Source: Actinomycetospora chiangmaiensis DSM 45062 (GTDB taxonomy: Bacteria; Actinomycetota; Actinomycetes; Mycobacteriales; Pseudonocardiaceae). Taken from it: DNA of 64,000 nucleotides. Within the stretch, counting starts at the first letter, position 1. Every line of letters begins with the position of its first letter. The notes under the pieces were generated by a model. That model was given only the letters and a program-made list of their open reading frames with translations, searched no databases and was not told the DNA's origin. The position numbers and the translations under genes were made by a program. The DNA lies in the NCBI RefSeq assembly GCF_000379625.1, contig NZ_KB903223.1, forward strand, positions 43,090 through 107,089, read 5' to 3'. Positions 40,642 to 52,316 of this stretch are shown one piece after another.

Positions 40642-41259
40642 GTGGCGGGAGCCGATGAGCGGCCCGAGCAGGGTGCCTCGTTGCAGCCGCTGGGCCCCGC
40701 GGGGGAGCAGGGATCGCTGTTCCCCGACGAGCTCTTCGGTGAGGGCCCGAACGACGACGTGCTGGGGTACCGCGGCCCCGCCGCCTGCCAGATCGTCGGG
40801 ATCACCTACCGCCAGCTGGACTACTGGGCCCGCACCAAGCTCGTGGTGCCGAGCATCCGCACCGCCACCGGGTCGGGCTCGCAGCGGCTGTACTCCTTCA
40901 AGGATCTCGCGGTGCTCAAGGTGGTCAAGAACCTCCTCGACACCGGGGTGTCGCTGAACAACATCCGCACCGCGGTCGAGCAGCTGCGCCGCCACGGCGT
41001 GCGGGACCTCGCCCGGATCACGCTGTTCTCCGACGGCGTCACCGTCTACGAGTGCACCTCCCCGGAGGAGGTCGTCGACCTGCTCCAAGGCGGGCAGGGC
41101 GTCTTCGGGATCGCCGTCGGCGGGGCGATGCGGGAGCTGTCCGGCTCGATCGCGCACTTTCCGGCCGAGCGCGCGGGGGCCGGCGCGGCCGTCGTCGAGC
41201 ACGCCCCGGAGGACGAGCTGGCCTCGCGGCGCGCCCGCGGCGCCCGCACGGCGGGCTAG
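40642..41259 (+). CDS. MerR-type regulator, Rv1830 homologue
   Basis: 205 aa. The HTH begins after residue 40: YRGPAACQIVGITYRQLDYWARTKLVVPS, RTATGSGSQRLYSFKDLAVLKVVKNLLDTGVSLNNIRTAVEQL. An effector-like C-terminal segment follows (RITLFSDGVTVYECTSPEEVVDLLQGGQGVF). The mycobacterial homologue influences cell division genes. GAGGAGG precedes GTG 40642. The next gene, gcvP, has its own promoter and riboswitch. Confidence 0.9.
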   Translation: MAGADERPEQGASLQPLGPAGEQGSLFPDELFGEGPNDDVLGYRGPAACQIVGITYRQLDYWARTKLVVPSIRTATGSGSQRLYSFKDLAVLKVVKNLLDTGVSLNNIRTAVEQLRRHGVRDLARITLFSDGVTVYECTSPEEVVDLLQGGQGVFGIAVGGAMRELSGSIAHFPAERAGAGAAVVEHAPEDELASRRARGARTAG

Positions 41260-41278
41260 ACCTCACGCCACCGGTGGG

Positions 41279-41307
41279 CTGACACGGCGTAGCCGCGACG
41301 GTAACCT
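41279..41307 (+). promoter_or_regulatory. Promoter of gcvP and its riboswitch leader
   Basis: CTGACA (41279-41284) and TAACCT (41302-41307) are spaced by 17 nt. Transcription would begin near 41314, just before the glycine riboswitch. Confidence 0.6.
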
Positions 41308-41327
41308 CGGCTCCGTTGGTCGCTCAC

Positions 41328-41576
41328 CCCACGCGGGAGAGTCCTGCAGTCAGAAGCCTCTGGACGCAGGCGCCGAAGGAGCAACTCCTCCCCGGAATCT
41401 CTCAGGCATCCCGTACCGCGTGGGTCAGACCGCCTCTGGAAAGCGGTGGGTTCCGTCAGCGATGACGGTGCCCGCCCGCCGATGGTGCAAGCCGGCCCGA
41501 CGCCCGACGTCGGGGTCGAGGTCCGGTGAAGCTCTCAGGCGCCCGCGCAGGACCCAGGTGGGCAGTGGCAGAGGGG
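41328..41576 (+). ncRNA. Tandem glycine riboswitch
   Basis: Two glycine aptamers lie in series before gcvP. The first has GCGGGAGAG, GGCGCCGAAGGAGCAA, CTCCTCCCCGGAATCTCTCAGGC and the closing CCTCTGGA; the second has GCCGATGGTGCAAGCC and GTGAAGCTCTCAGGCGCC. The CTCTCAGGC block near 41397 and again near 41532 is the conserved core of each aptamer. A short linker separates them, as in cooperative tandem glycine riboswitches. Glycine binding should raise expression of gcvP. The expression platform lies between 41576 and the GTG at 41648. Confidence 0.92.
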
Positions 41577-41647
41577 GAGGGATCCCGGTGCGCCCGTCGC
41601 GGCGCGTGCCGGGGTGACCCTGACCGCCGGATGCCGGGAGGCCCCGC

Positions 41648-44560
<2,913 letters not shown>

Positions 44561-44570
44561 CCGCCCCGTG

Positions 44571-44627
44571 CTCGAGCGAAGGGCCCCTTCGGTCGGATAG
44601 ATCGACCGGAGGGGCCCTTCGCTCGAG
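44571..44627. terminator. Long hairpin between gcvP and the MFS gene
   Basis: Arms of 25 nt (44571-44595 and 44603-44627) pair fully except for one G-U wobble, with a 7-nt loop GATAGAT. It begins 10 bp after the gcvP stop and works in both directions. Confidence 0.8.
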
Positions 44628-44641
44628 TGGGGCCGGGGTGG

Positions 44642-44686
44642 CGAAGGGCGCCTGCGGCCCGTCTATTCGACGGAGGGTGCCCTTCG
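44642..44686. terminator. Second hairpin overlapping the 3' end of the MFS gene
   Basis: CGAAGGGC (44642-44649) pairs with GCCCTTCG (44679-44686), and CCGTC with GACGG around a TATTC loop. The outer stem repeats the CGAAGGGC/GCCCTTCG of the neighbouring hairpin. The inner part includes the end of the MFS coding region. Confidence 0.6.
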
Positions 44687-46063
44687 GTCAGCACCGGTGC
44701 CCGCCGGCACACCGTCGGCGGCGCCACGGCCGTCCCCGCCCCGTTCCCGGGCGATCCGCGTGCCGACGAGCACGGCCACGACGGCCGCGGCGACCATGCA
44801 CACGCCCACCACCCAGAGGCCCGCGCGCTGCGAGCCGGACAGGTCGGAGAGCCAGCCGGTCACGTACGGGGCGGCGAACCCCGAGATGTTGCCCAGCGAG
44901 TTCACCAGCGCGATCCCCCCGGCCGCGGCTGCGCCGGTGAGGAACCGCGAGGGCAGCGCCCAGAACGGGCCGAGCGCCGCGCACACCCCGACCGCACAGA
45001 CCGTCACGGCCGCCATCGCCGTCCACGGCGAGTGCAGGTAGAGCGCGATCGGAATGGCGACGCCGCCGACGAGGGCCGGGGCCGCGACGTACCAGGCGGT
45101 GGCCCGGACGGTGCGGGCGGTGTCGGCCCGCCGCCCCCAGAGCACCATGACGACGGCCGCGACCACATACGGGATGGCGGTCACCGCCCCGCGCTCGACC
45201 ACCGAGAGCTTCGTGCCGAACTGCTGCTCGAAGCCCGCGACGATCGTGGGCAGGAAGAAGCCGAGGGCGTAGAGCCCGTAGGTGACGCCGAAGTAGACGA
45301 AGGCCAGCGCCAGGATGCGCGGGCTGGTCAGGGCCCGGCGCAGCGGCCAGTGGCCGCCGCCCGCGGTGTCCCGGGCCTCGGCCTCGAGGCGCTCGGTCAG
45401 CCAGGCCCGCTCGTCGTCGGCGAGCCAGCGGGCGTCCCGGGGACGGTCGATGAGGGCGACGAACGTGACGGCCGCGAGCAGGATCGCAGGGATGCCCTCG
45501 AGCAGGAACATCACCCGCCAGCCGGACAGCCCGAGGACGCCCTCGCCGCCCGAGATGATCAGCGAGGAGACGACGGAACCCACCGCGGTCGACACCGGCA
45601 CGGCCGCCATGAACATCGCGACCGCCCGCGCCCGCTGCTCGGCCGGGAACCAGTAGGTCAGGTACAGGATGATCCCGGGGAAGAAGCCGGCCTCCGCGAC
45701 GCCCAGCAGGAAGCGCAGCACGATCAGCACGGTGCCGTCGGGGGCGAACGCCATCGCCGTCGCGATCACCCCCCACGAGACGAGGATGCGCGCGAGCCAG
45801 CGGCGCGCCCCGAAGCGGTGCAGCGCCAGGTTGGACGGGACCTCCAGCAGCAGGTAGCCGAGGAAGAAGATGCCCGACGCCAGGCCGAACGCCGTCGCGG
45901 TCAGCCCGAGTTCGCGGTTCATGCCGTTCGGCCCGGCGAACCCGATGTTGACGCGGTCGAGGTAGTTGACGAAGTACAGGAGCATCAGCAGCGGCATCAC
46001 CCGCAGCGCGACCTTCCGCAGGGTCCGTCTCCCGATCGCGGTGTCCGGCGTCGTCGTCGACAT
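44663..46063 (-). CDS. MFS transporter, anion:cation symporter (ACS) type
   Basis: 466 aa with 12 membrane segments. LMLLYFVNYLDRVNIGFAGPNGMN and GYLLLEVPSNLALHRFGARRWLARILVSWG are characteristic of ACS-family carboxylate permeases (phthalate, tartrate, glucarate types), and the centre GIILYLTYWFPAEQRARAVA also fits. It should import an organic anion. I chose ATG 46063, which has AGGTG upstream; GTG 46072 is possible. The universal stress gene ends 44 bp upstream on the same strand, so they may be cotranscribed. Confidence 0.87.
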   Translation of the reverse strand: MSTTTPDTAIGRRTLRKVALRVMPLLMLLYFVNYLDRVNIGFAGPNGMNRELGLTATAFGLASGIFFLGYLLLEVPSNLALHRFGARRWLARILVSWGVIATAMAFAPDGTVLIVLRFLLGVAEAGFFPGIILYLTYWFPAEQRARAVAMFMAAVPVSTAVGSVVSSLIISGGEGVLGLSGWRVMFLLEGIPAILLAAVTFVALIDRPRDARWLADDERAWLTERLEAEARDTAGGGHWPLRRALTSPRILALAFVYFGVTYGLYALGFFLPTIVAGFEQQFGTKLSVVERGAVTAIPYVVAAVVMVLWGRRADTARTVRATAWYVAAPALVGGVAIPIALYLHSPWTAMAAVTVCAVGVCAALGPFWALPSRFLTGAAAAGGIALVNSLGNISGFAAPYVTGWLSDLSGSQRAGLWVVGVCMVAAAVVAVLVGTRIARERGGDGRGAADGVPAGTGADRRAPSVE

Positions 46064-46107
46064 GACCGACACCTGATACGGCCGGTGCGTCCGACGTCAA
46101 GTCCCCG

Positions 46108-46917
46108 TCAGGGACGCACGATCACGGCGGGGACGGGGGCGGCCGCGAGGATCGCACCGGCCCGGTCGCCCAGGAAGAACCGGGTGGCGGCGTGCGGGGA
46201 ACCGCCGACCACGAGGAGATCCGCCTCGGTCCAGGACGCGGCGTGCACGGCGGCGTCCCATCCGGTGCCGACGTGGACCCCGGTCTCGGCGCCCTCGAGG
46301 CCCAGCGTCGCCAGGGCCTCCCGCTGGGCCGCGGCGATCTGCGCCGACCACGCCGCGAGCACCGGGTCCTCGACGTCCGGCCCGACCTCCGACGGGATCG
46401 TCCGTCCCCGTCGCACCGCGAACGACGCCACCCGCAGCGAGGCGGCGGACCGGCGCGCGAGATCGGCCGCGGCGGCGAGGAGCGCCGTCGCGGCCGCGGT
46501 GCCGTCGAACGCGCAGGTCACGCGGTCGATCGGCAGCCCGGGCACCGAGGAGCCGCCGCCGCGGGCGAGCACCACCGGGACCGGGGAGCTGCGGGCGACG
46601 CGCGTCGCGATCCGGCCGGAGCGGTCGGCGTCGGTCCCGAGCACGACGGCGGTGACGTCCTGCGCGCCCGCGGCGGCGACGAGCGCCTCGGCCACCGAGC
46701 GGCCGTGGACGGTCTCCCGCCGCGCCGCGAGCCCGGTCGCGGCGAGCACGCCCGCGACCGCCGCCCACGCCGGCGTGGCGTCGGCGTCCGTCCCTGGCGT
46801 GACGACGAGGGCCACGGCCAGCTCCTCGTCCCAGGCCCGGGCGAGCCGGGCGCCCAGCCCGACGGCACCCCCGGCGTCGTCCCGCGCCCGCGGCGAGAGC
46901 CCCACCAGCACCGTCAC
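46108..46917 (-). CDS. Universal stress protein, tandem UspA domains
   Basis: 269 aa. Two Usp domains: residues 1-120 (TVLVGLSPRARDDAGGAVGLG ... VVLGTDADRSGRIATRVARSSPVPVVLARGG) and 130-269 (VTCAFDGTAAATALLAAAADLARR ... LLVVGGSPHAATRFFLGDRAGAILAAAPVPAVIV). The second domain keeps a GxxG-9-Gx(S/T)-like ATP-binding end in degenerate form. The family helps survival under stress or hypoxia. GTG 46917 starts the domain at the first strand. Confidence 0.85.
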   Translation of the reverse strand: MTVLVGLSPRARDDAGGAVGLGARLARAWDEELAVALVVTPGTDADATPAWAAVAGVLAATGLAARRETVHGRSVAEALVAAAGAQDVTAVVLGTDADRSGRIATRVARSSPVPVVLARGGGSSVPGLPIDRVTCAFDGTAAATALLAAAADLARRSAASLRVASFAVRRGRTIPSEVGPDVEDPVLAAWSAQIAAAQREALATLGLEGAETGVHVGTGWDAAVHAASWTEADLLVVGGSPHAATRFFLGDRAGAILAAAPVPAVIVRP

Positions 46918-47413
46918 CGGTCCGCCGCCCGTGCGCCGGGGGTCGGTGGGCGGCGCAGCCGGGCGTGGGCGGGCGGGGCCAGGGGCATCCGCGCACCCTC
47001 ACCGGACGGATCAGGTGCAGGACCGCAGAACCGGCACGTCCGGGTCGGCGCCGCGCTCGAAGGAGATGGCGTCGGCGGTCGGGACCCCGCCACGCTCCGC
47101 GGGGGAGCGGGACGGGGATCGACGCGCCGGCGCCGGGGAGCGGTGCCGATACACGCAGGACCTTCCGGGGTCGGGGAGCCGTCTCGTCCGGAGACGCCCG
47201 CCGGACCGGCCGTCGGGGTCGGCCGGTCCGGCGTGGAAGGACCACTCACGGCTCGATGGGGAGTCGATGCCGTGACCTTCCCGTGACTTCTCCTTGACCC
47301 ACGCTAGAGCCAGAGCAGTGGTCATCGAGGGCGACGACGACGGCCGGACCCGCCGGCGCGACGAGCGGGCCCGGGTTCTCAGGGAGCCGCTCAGGACGGT
47401 GAGCGGGGCGGTC
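46918..47413. other. Intergenic region with one strong hairpin
   Basis: These 496 bases separate the renalase-like gene from the universal stress gene, both on the minus strand. No ORF is supported. The only clear structure is the hairpin at 47199-47233. The stress gene promoter must lie to its left. Confidence 0.4.
47199..47233 (-). terminator. Perfect 14-bp GC hairpin
   Basis: CGCCGGACCGGCCG and CGGCCGGTCCGGCG pair perfectly around a 7-nt loop TCGGGGT. It is 181 bp beyond the stop of the renalase-like gene and could end that transcript before the universal stress gene. Confidence 0.55.
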
Positions 47414-48448
47414 TCAGCAGGTGACGCGGGCCGCGAGGGCGCGGCCGAGCAGCGTGCCGGACCGCCAGGCGGTCTCGACCTTCGGCGACCCCCAGCCGTC
47501 GCCGACCACCGCGACGAGGTCGTCGTCGAGGTGGAACGGGGCGTCCTCGGCCGTGTCGTGCGGCTCCGCGGGGCTCGCGAAGGTCCAGCGGTGGGCGTGG
47601 GTCCAGCGGGGCGCCTCGGTCAGGCCGAGCAGGTCGCCGACCGCGCCCACCACCTCGTCGATCACGCCGTCCGGGTCGTCGAGGTGCCGGCGCGCCAGGT
47701 CGCCGGTGGTGTGCGCGACGAGCACCGGGGCGTCGTCGCCGCGCCGCGACCCGTCGTCGGCGACGAGCGAGAGCACCGGGTGGTCGTTGACGAAGGCGGC
47801 GGGCAGGTCGGGCCAGGTGCGCGCGGCGTAGCCGAGTGCCACCGCGATCACCGGCTCCCACTCCTGCCCGGCCACGGCGGCGGCGGCGCGCAACGGGGCG
47901 CCGACCAGCCGGGCGGCCTGCGGGTCGGGCATCGCGAGCACGACGGCGCAGGCGGGCTCGCCGTCGACGGTCGGGCCGGGGGTGACGGCGGCGACCTCGC
48001 GGTGGGTCTCGACCGTCAGGCCCTCCGCGAGGTCGGCGACCAGCGTGCGGAGCCCGCCGGGCGCGGCCCACCGCTGCGGACCCGACTTGCTCTCCGCCGA
48101 CCCGTCGGGCCCGTAGGCCCGGAGCGTGTCGGTCCAGGGACGGGCGAGGCCGCGGCGCTCCCAGTCGGCGACCTGGGCGGCGAACTCGTCGTCGCTCACG
48201 GTGAAGTAGGCGGCGCCGAGGTCGACCGGGCGGGCGTCGCCGTCGGCGGAGCCGCGGGGGAGCGGGGGGCTGGCCAGCCGCCCGCCGACGCGGCCGCTGC
48301 GCTCCAGCACCCGCACCGGCACGCCCGCCGCGGTGAGGGCCCGGGCGCACGCGATCCCGCTGATCCCCCCGCCGACGACGAGGACGTCCGTGCGGGGCTG
48401 CGCGCTGTCGACCATGTCGCTCAGGTCCCCGCGGGGCGGCTCGGCCAT
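47414..48448 (-). CDS. FAD-dependent amine oxidase, renalase-like
   Basis: 344 aa. The dinucleotide-binding motif TDVLVVGGGISGIACARALTAAG is followed by RVLERSGRVGGRLASPPL (the GG-doublet), DLGAAYFTV and the C-terminal FAD contact VAVVGDGWGSPKVETAWRSG. These match bacterial renalase-type proteins, which oxidise isomeric dihydro-nicotinamides or related molecules. ATG 48448 is used; ATG 48415 (MVDSAQPRTDV) lies nearer the Rossmann fold and is possible. It stands 20 bp after the CNNM gene start region on the same strand. Confidence 0.82.
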   Translation of the reverse strand: MAEPPRGDLSDMVDSAQPRTDVLVVGGGISGIACARALTAAGVPVRVLERSGRVGGRLASPPLPRGSADGDARPVDLGAAYFTVSDDEFAAQVADWERRGLARPWTDTLRAYGPDGSAESKSGPQRWAAPGGLRTLVADLAEGLTVETHREVAAVTPGPTVDGEPACAVVLAMPDPQAARLVGAPLRAAAAVAGQEWEPVIAVALGYAARTWPDLPAAFVNDHPVLSLVADDGSRRGDDAPVLVAHTTGDLARRHLDDPDGVIDEVVGAVGDLLGLTEAPRWTHAHRWTFASPAEPHDTAEDAPFHLDDDLVAVVGDGWGSPKVETAWRSGTLLGRALAARVTC

Positions 48449-48467
48449 GCGTGCCCGGACCGAGGTC

Positions 48468-49610
48468 CTAGGAGCGGCCGCTGCGGGTGGCGTGCGTGGA
48501 GTCGCGCACCGTCCCGACGTACTCCTCGATGAGGTCCTCCAGCGCCACCACGCCGACCGTCGCGCCGTCGTCGTCGACCGCGCGGGCCAGGTGGGAGCCC
48601 TCCCGGCGCATCGAGGCGAGCGCCTCGTCGACGGGGGCGGTCACCGTCACCCGTGGCAGGGCCCGTACGCGGTCGACGGGGACGACCTGCTCGGGGCCGC
48701 CGTCCAGGTCGAGGACGTCCTTGATGTGCAGGTAGCCGTCCAGCTCCACGCTCGGCGCGACCCCGCTCTGCTCGGGCAGCAGCGGCTCGGTACCGGGCTC
48801 CAGCGCGTGGCTGTCGAGGCGCGGGTGGGCGTCCGGTGCCTCGGGCGCCTGCACCGGGTAGCGGGAGAACCCGGTGCTCGCCACCGCCTCCTCGAGCGCG
48901 CCCACCGTGGGGCGCGAGGGGAGCACGGTCAGCCGTTCGCGGGGGATCAGCACGTCGGCGACGGTGCGCTCCGCGGTCTGCAGGGCCTGGGTGAGCCGTT
49001 CGGTCTGCGACGCGTCGAGGAGCCCCTCACGCCGGGACTCTGAGAGCATCTCGGCGATCTCCGACGGCGTGAAGGCCGACTCGCGCTCGTCCCGGGGCTC
49101 CACCCGGAGCAGCTGCAGCACGTGGTTGGCGATCCAGTTGAGCAGGTAGATGATCGGCCGGGCGACCTTGAGGAACGCGACCAGCGGCGGCACCAGCCAC
49201 ACCGACGTGCGCTCCGGGCCGGCGATGGCGATGTTCTTCGGGACCATCTCGCCGATGACGATGTGCAGCACCGTGACGATCAGCAGCGAGATGACGAAGG
49301 CGATCGGGTGCAGCAGGGCGTCGGGCACCCCGACCGGCTCGAAGACCGCCTCGAGCAGGTGCGCCAGCGCCGGCTCGCCGAGCGACCCGAGTGCGAGCGA
49401 GCAGATCGTGATCCCGAGCTGCGCCGACGCCATCATCATCGACAGGTGCTCGGTGGCCCGCATGACCGTCGCGGCCCCGGAGGTCCCGGCGTCCACCATC
49501 GTCTCGAGCCGGTCGCGCCGGGCGGAGATGAGCGCGAACTCGGCGCCGACGAAGAACGCGTTGGCCAGCAGCAGGCCGACCATGGCGAGCAGGGCGACGT
49601 AGTCGTTCAC
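48468..49610 (-). CDS. CNNM/CorC (hemolysin-type) membrane protein with CBS pair
   Basis: 380 aa. An N-terminal DUF21 membrane domain (YVALLAMVGLLLANAFFVGAEFALISARRDRLE, three or four segments, HIVIGEMVPKNIAIAGPERTSVWL) precedes a CBS pair (ADVLIPRERLTVLPSRPTVGALEEAV and ARAVDDDGATVGVVALEDLIEEYVGTVRD). It lacks the C-terminal CorC/HlyC transporter-associated domain that the neighbour has. The family moves or senses Mg2+ or Co2+. The GTG overlaps the stop of the partner gene (GTGA), so the two are coupled. Confidence 0.9.
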   Translation of the reverse strand: MNDYVALLAMVGLLLANAFFVGAEFALISARRDRLETMVDAGTSGAATVMRATEHLSMMMASAQLGITICSLALGSLGEPALAHLLEAVFEPVGVPDALLHPIAFVISLLIVTVLHIVIGEMVPKNIAIAGPERTSVWLVPPLVAFLKVARPIIYLLNWIANHVLQLLRVEPRDERESAFTPSEIAEMLSESRREGLLDASQTERLTQALQTAERTVADVLIPRERLTVLPSRPTVGALEEAVASTGFSRYPVQAPEAPDAHPRLDSHALEPGTEPLLPEQSGVAPSVELDGYLHIKDVLDLDGGPEQVVPVDRVRALPRVTVTAPVDEALASMRREGSHLARAVDDDGATVGVVALEDLIEEYVGTVRDSTHATRSGRS

Positions 49611-50965
49611 GTCGTGGTCCCCGCCGTCTCCCGTTCCGCCTCGGCCGTCCCGGCCTCGGAGGGGCGGGTGATCCGGACGTCGGCGATGCGGCGCCGGTCC
49701 ATGCGGGTGACCGCCATGTGCCAGCCCTCGTGGGTCACGGTGTCGCCGACCGAGGGGATGCGTCCCAGCTCGGCCAGCAGGAACCCGGCGAGGGTCTCGT
49801 AGACCTCGGAGTCGGGGAAGGACCAGCCGACCACCTCGGCCAGCTCGTCCGGGCGCAGGGTGCCCGAGACGATCCAGGTGTCGTCGCCGGTCTCGCGGAA
49901 CCGGGCGGCCTCGCCGCGGTCGTGCTCGTCGCGGACGTCGCCGACGATCTCCTCGACGAGGTCCTCCAGGGTGACGATCCCGGCCGCCCCGCCGTACTCG
50001 TCGACCACCACCGCCAGCTGGAAGCCGGTGCCGCGGAGCCGGTCGAGCAGCTCGTCGCCGTCGAGGGAGTCGGGCACCGTGGTCGCGGTGCGCATGAGGT
50101 TGCGCAGGAACTGCTGGCCCCGCCGCGAGCGCGGCTCGGCGAACACCTGCTTGACGTGGACCACGCCGCGGACGTCGTCGAGGTCGCCGTCGACCACGGG
50201 GAACCGCGAGTAGCCGGTGCGGATCGCCGCGGCGAGCAGGTCGTCGACGGTGTCGTCGGGCGACAGCGTCACCACCCGCACCCGCGGGGTCATCAGCTCG
50301 TCGGCGGTGCGCTCCGCGACGCGCAGCGTGCGGGTGAGCACCGCCGCGGTGCCCTCGTCGATCGTGCCCTGCTCGGCGCTGGTCGCCACCAGCGACCCGA
50401 GTTCCTGCGGCGACCGGGCCGAGCGCAGCTCCTCGGCCGGCTCCACCCCGAGGCGGCGGACGATCCAGTTCGCCGCGCCGTTGAGCCCGCCGATGAACCA
50501 CGCCAGGGCCTTCGAGAACCCGGCCTGGATGCCCGCCACGGCCCGTGCGGTGCGCAGCGGGTCGGCGATCGCGAGGTTCTTCGGCACCAGCTCGCCGAAC
50601 ACCATCGACAGCGCGGTCGCGAGGACCAGCGCGACGACGGCCGCCGTGCCGCCCGCCGCGCCCGCGGGGAGCCCGATGTCCTCGAGCAGCGGGGAGATCA
50701 GCGTCGCGATCGCGGGCTGGGCCAGGTACCCGGTGACCAGCGTGGTGATCGTGATGCCGAGCTGGGCCCCGGAGAGCTCGAAGGACAGGTTGCGGTGGGC
50801 CTTCGCGACGGTCTTCGCCCGCCGGTCACCCACCTCCGCGGCGTGGTGGTCGACCTGGCTGCGCTCGAGCGTGGTCAGCGAGAACTCGGCCGCGACGAAC
50901 ACCGCCGTGCCGAAGGTGACCGCGACGACCCCGACGAGGCCGAGGACGGAGAGCAGGACGTCCAC
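49607..50965 (-). CDS. CNNM/CorC membrane protein with CBS and CorC domains
   Basis: 452 aa. DUF21 membrane domain (LLSVLGLVGVVAVTFGTAVFVAAEFSLTTLERSQ; VFGELVPKNLAIADPLRTAR), CBS pair (ADELMTPRVRVVTLSPDDTVDDLL, VVVDEYGGAAGIVTLEDLVEEIVGDVRDEHD) and the C-terminal CorC domain (DTWIVSGTLRPDELAEVVGWSFPD, HMAVTRMDRRRIADVRI). It probably forms a heterodimer with the coupled CNNM protein. GTG 50965 follows AAGGGG at some distance. Homologues exist as pairs throughout actinobacteria. Confidence 0.9.
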   Translation of the reverse strand: MDVLLSVLGLVGVVAVTFGTAVFVAAEFSLTTLERSQVDHHAAEVGDRRAKTVAKAHRNLSFELSGAQLGITITTLVTGYLAQPAIATLISPLLEDIGLPAGAAGGTAAVVALVLATALSMVFGELVPKNLAIADPLRTARAVAGIQAGFSKALAWFIGGLNGAANWIVRRLGVEPAEELRSARSPQELGSLVATSAEQGTIDEGTAAVLTRTLRVAERTADELMTPRVRVVTLSPDDTVDDLLAAAIRTGYSRFPVVDGDLDDVRGVVHVKQVFAEPRSRRGQQFLRNLMRTATTVPDSLDGDELLDRLRGTGFQLAVVVDEYGGAAGIVTLEDLVEEIVGDVRDEHDRGEAARFRETGDDTWIVSGTLRPDELAEVVGWSFPDSEVYETLAGFLLAELGRIPSVGDTVTHEGWHMAVTRMDRRRIADVRITRPSEAGTAEAERETAGTTT

Positions 50966-50973
50966 GAGGAGAG

Positions 50974-51438
50974 CTACCCCTTGTTCAGGCGCGCGGGGAA
51001 CCCGCCCGTCGCGATCGGACCCCAGTGCTCGACGGTGAGCCGGATGATGCACTTGCCCTGCTTCGCCATGGCGTCCTTGTACTCGTCCCAGTCCGGGTGC
51101 TCGCCGGAGATGGAGCGGAAGTACTCGCAGAGCGGGTCGAGGGCGTCGGGCAGGTCGAGCACCTCGGCGGTGCCCTCGACGTGGACCCACGGACCGTCGA
51201 AGTCGTCGGAGAGCACGCACATCGCGACGTGCGGCTCCTTGCGGATGTTGGCGACCTTCGCGCGCTCCGGGTAGGTCGAGACCAGCAGGCGCCCCTCCGC
51301 GTCGATCCCGAGCGTGACGGGGGAGGTCTGGTCGCCGCCGTCACCCCGGCGGGTCACCACGATGGCCTTGTGCCGCGAGCGCAGGAACTCGATCAGTTCC
51401 TCGCGCCCGACCCGGTCGTTCGTCGCCGTCTTCGCCAC
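50974..51438 (-). CDS. PPOX-class F420-dependent flavin-type protein
   Basis: 154 aa. LIEFLRSRHKAIVVTRRGDGGDQTSPVTLGIDAEGRLLVSTYPERAKVANIRKEPHVAMCVL and GPWVHVEGTAEVLDLPDALDPLCEYFRSISGEHPDWDEY fit the split beta-barrel of Rv1155-like proteins, which bind F420 in actinobacteria. A TAGGCT box 7 nt before GTG 51438 shows a leaderless start. Reductase activity toward an unknown substrate is inferred. It ends 9 bp before the CNNM operon and may be cotranscribed with it. Confidence 0.87.
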   Translation of the reverse strand: MAKTATNDRVGREELIEFLRSRHKAIVVTRRGDGGDQTSPVTLGIDAEGRLLVSTYPERAKVANIRKEPHVAMCVLSDDFDGPWVHVEGTAEVLDLPDALDPLCEYFRSISGEHPDWDEYKDAMAKQGKCIIRLTVEHWGPIATGGFPARLNKG

Positions 51439-51508
51439 GGACGTCAGCCTACGGGCGGGGGCCACCGCACGCCGCGTCGTGATCAGCGCCGCTCACTAGG
51501 CTGGACGG

Positions 51509-52249
51509 GTGGAGAGTCTCACCGGTCGCCGGGTCCTCGTCGTCGGCGCCTCGTCCGGGATCGGTGCCGCGATCGCGACGGCGGCGGGCGCCGCGGGGGC
51601 CCGCCCGGGCCTCGTGGCGCGTCGTCGGGACCGGCTGGACGAGCTGGCCGCCTCGCTGGGCGGCGCGGCCGTCGCGGTGGCGGACGTGACGGACGCCGGA
51701 TCGACCGGCGCGGCCGTGGCGTCGGTCGCGGCCGAGCTCGGCGGCATCGACGACGTGGTGCTCGCGGCCGGGGTCATGGCGCTGGGAACGGTCGCCGACA
51801 CCGATCCCGAGGTCTGGCGCAGCGTGCTCGACGTCAACGTCACCGGGCTGCTGACCGCCGCCCGGGCCGTGCTGCCCCACCTCGGCCCGGGGAGCACCGT
51901 CGTGGTGATCTCCTCGATGTCCGGCCGCCGCGTCGCCTCGGCCGCCGGCGGCGTCTACGCGGCGAGCAAGCACGCCGCCCACGCCGTCGCCGAGACGCTG
52001 CGCCTCGAGGCCGGACCGCGCGGGGTCCGGGTCACGACGGTCTCGCCCGGGTTCGTCGCCACCGACCTCGTGGCGGGCCAGGAGAACGCGGGCGAGTTCG
52101 GCGAGCGGATGCACGACCAGGGACTCGAGCCGGCCGACGTCGCCGCCGGGGTGGTGCACGTCCTGGGGCTCCCGCCGCACGTGGTGGTCGTGGAGTACGC
52201 GGTGCAGTCGGTGCGGCAGCTGGGGTACCGGGGAGCCGACCGGAATTGA
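51509..52249 (+). CDS. SDR family oxidoreductase (YdfG-like)
   Basis: 246 aa. VGASSGIG near residues 12-19, LVARRRDRLDELAASLGG, AAGVMALGTVADTDPEVW in place of NNAG, and the active-site GGVYAASKHAAHA. The overall wording resembles NADP-dependent serine/3-hydroxy acid dehydrogenases. The TAGGCT box 7 nt before GTG 51509 indicates a leaderless transcript. It is divergent from the F420-type gene. Substrate unknown. Confidence 0.85.
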   Translation: MESLTGRRVLVVGASSGIGAAIATAAGAAGARPGLVARRRDRLDELAASLGGAAVAVADVTDAGSTGAAVASVAAELGGIDDVVLAAGVMALGTVADTDPEVWRSVLDVNVTGLLTAARAVLPHLGPGSTVVVISSMSGRRVASAAGGVYAASKHAAHAVAETLRLEAGPRGVRVTTVSPGFVATDLVAGQENAGEFGERMHDQGLEPADVAAGVVHVLGLPPHVVVVEYAVQSVRQLGYRGADRN

Positions 52250-52316
52250 TGCAGGCCGTGACCTGGCGGACAGCCGGTGGCGGTCGGCCCGGTGTCCGTG
52301 ACGAGAATGGCGCCTC

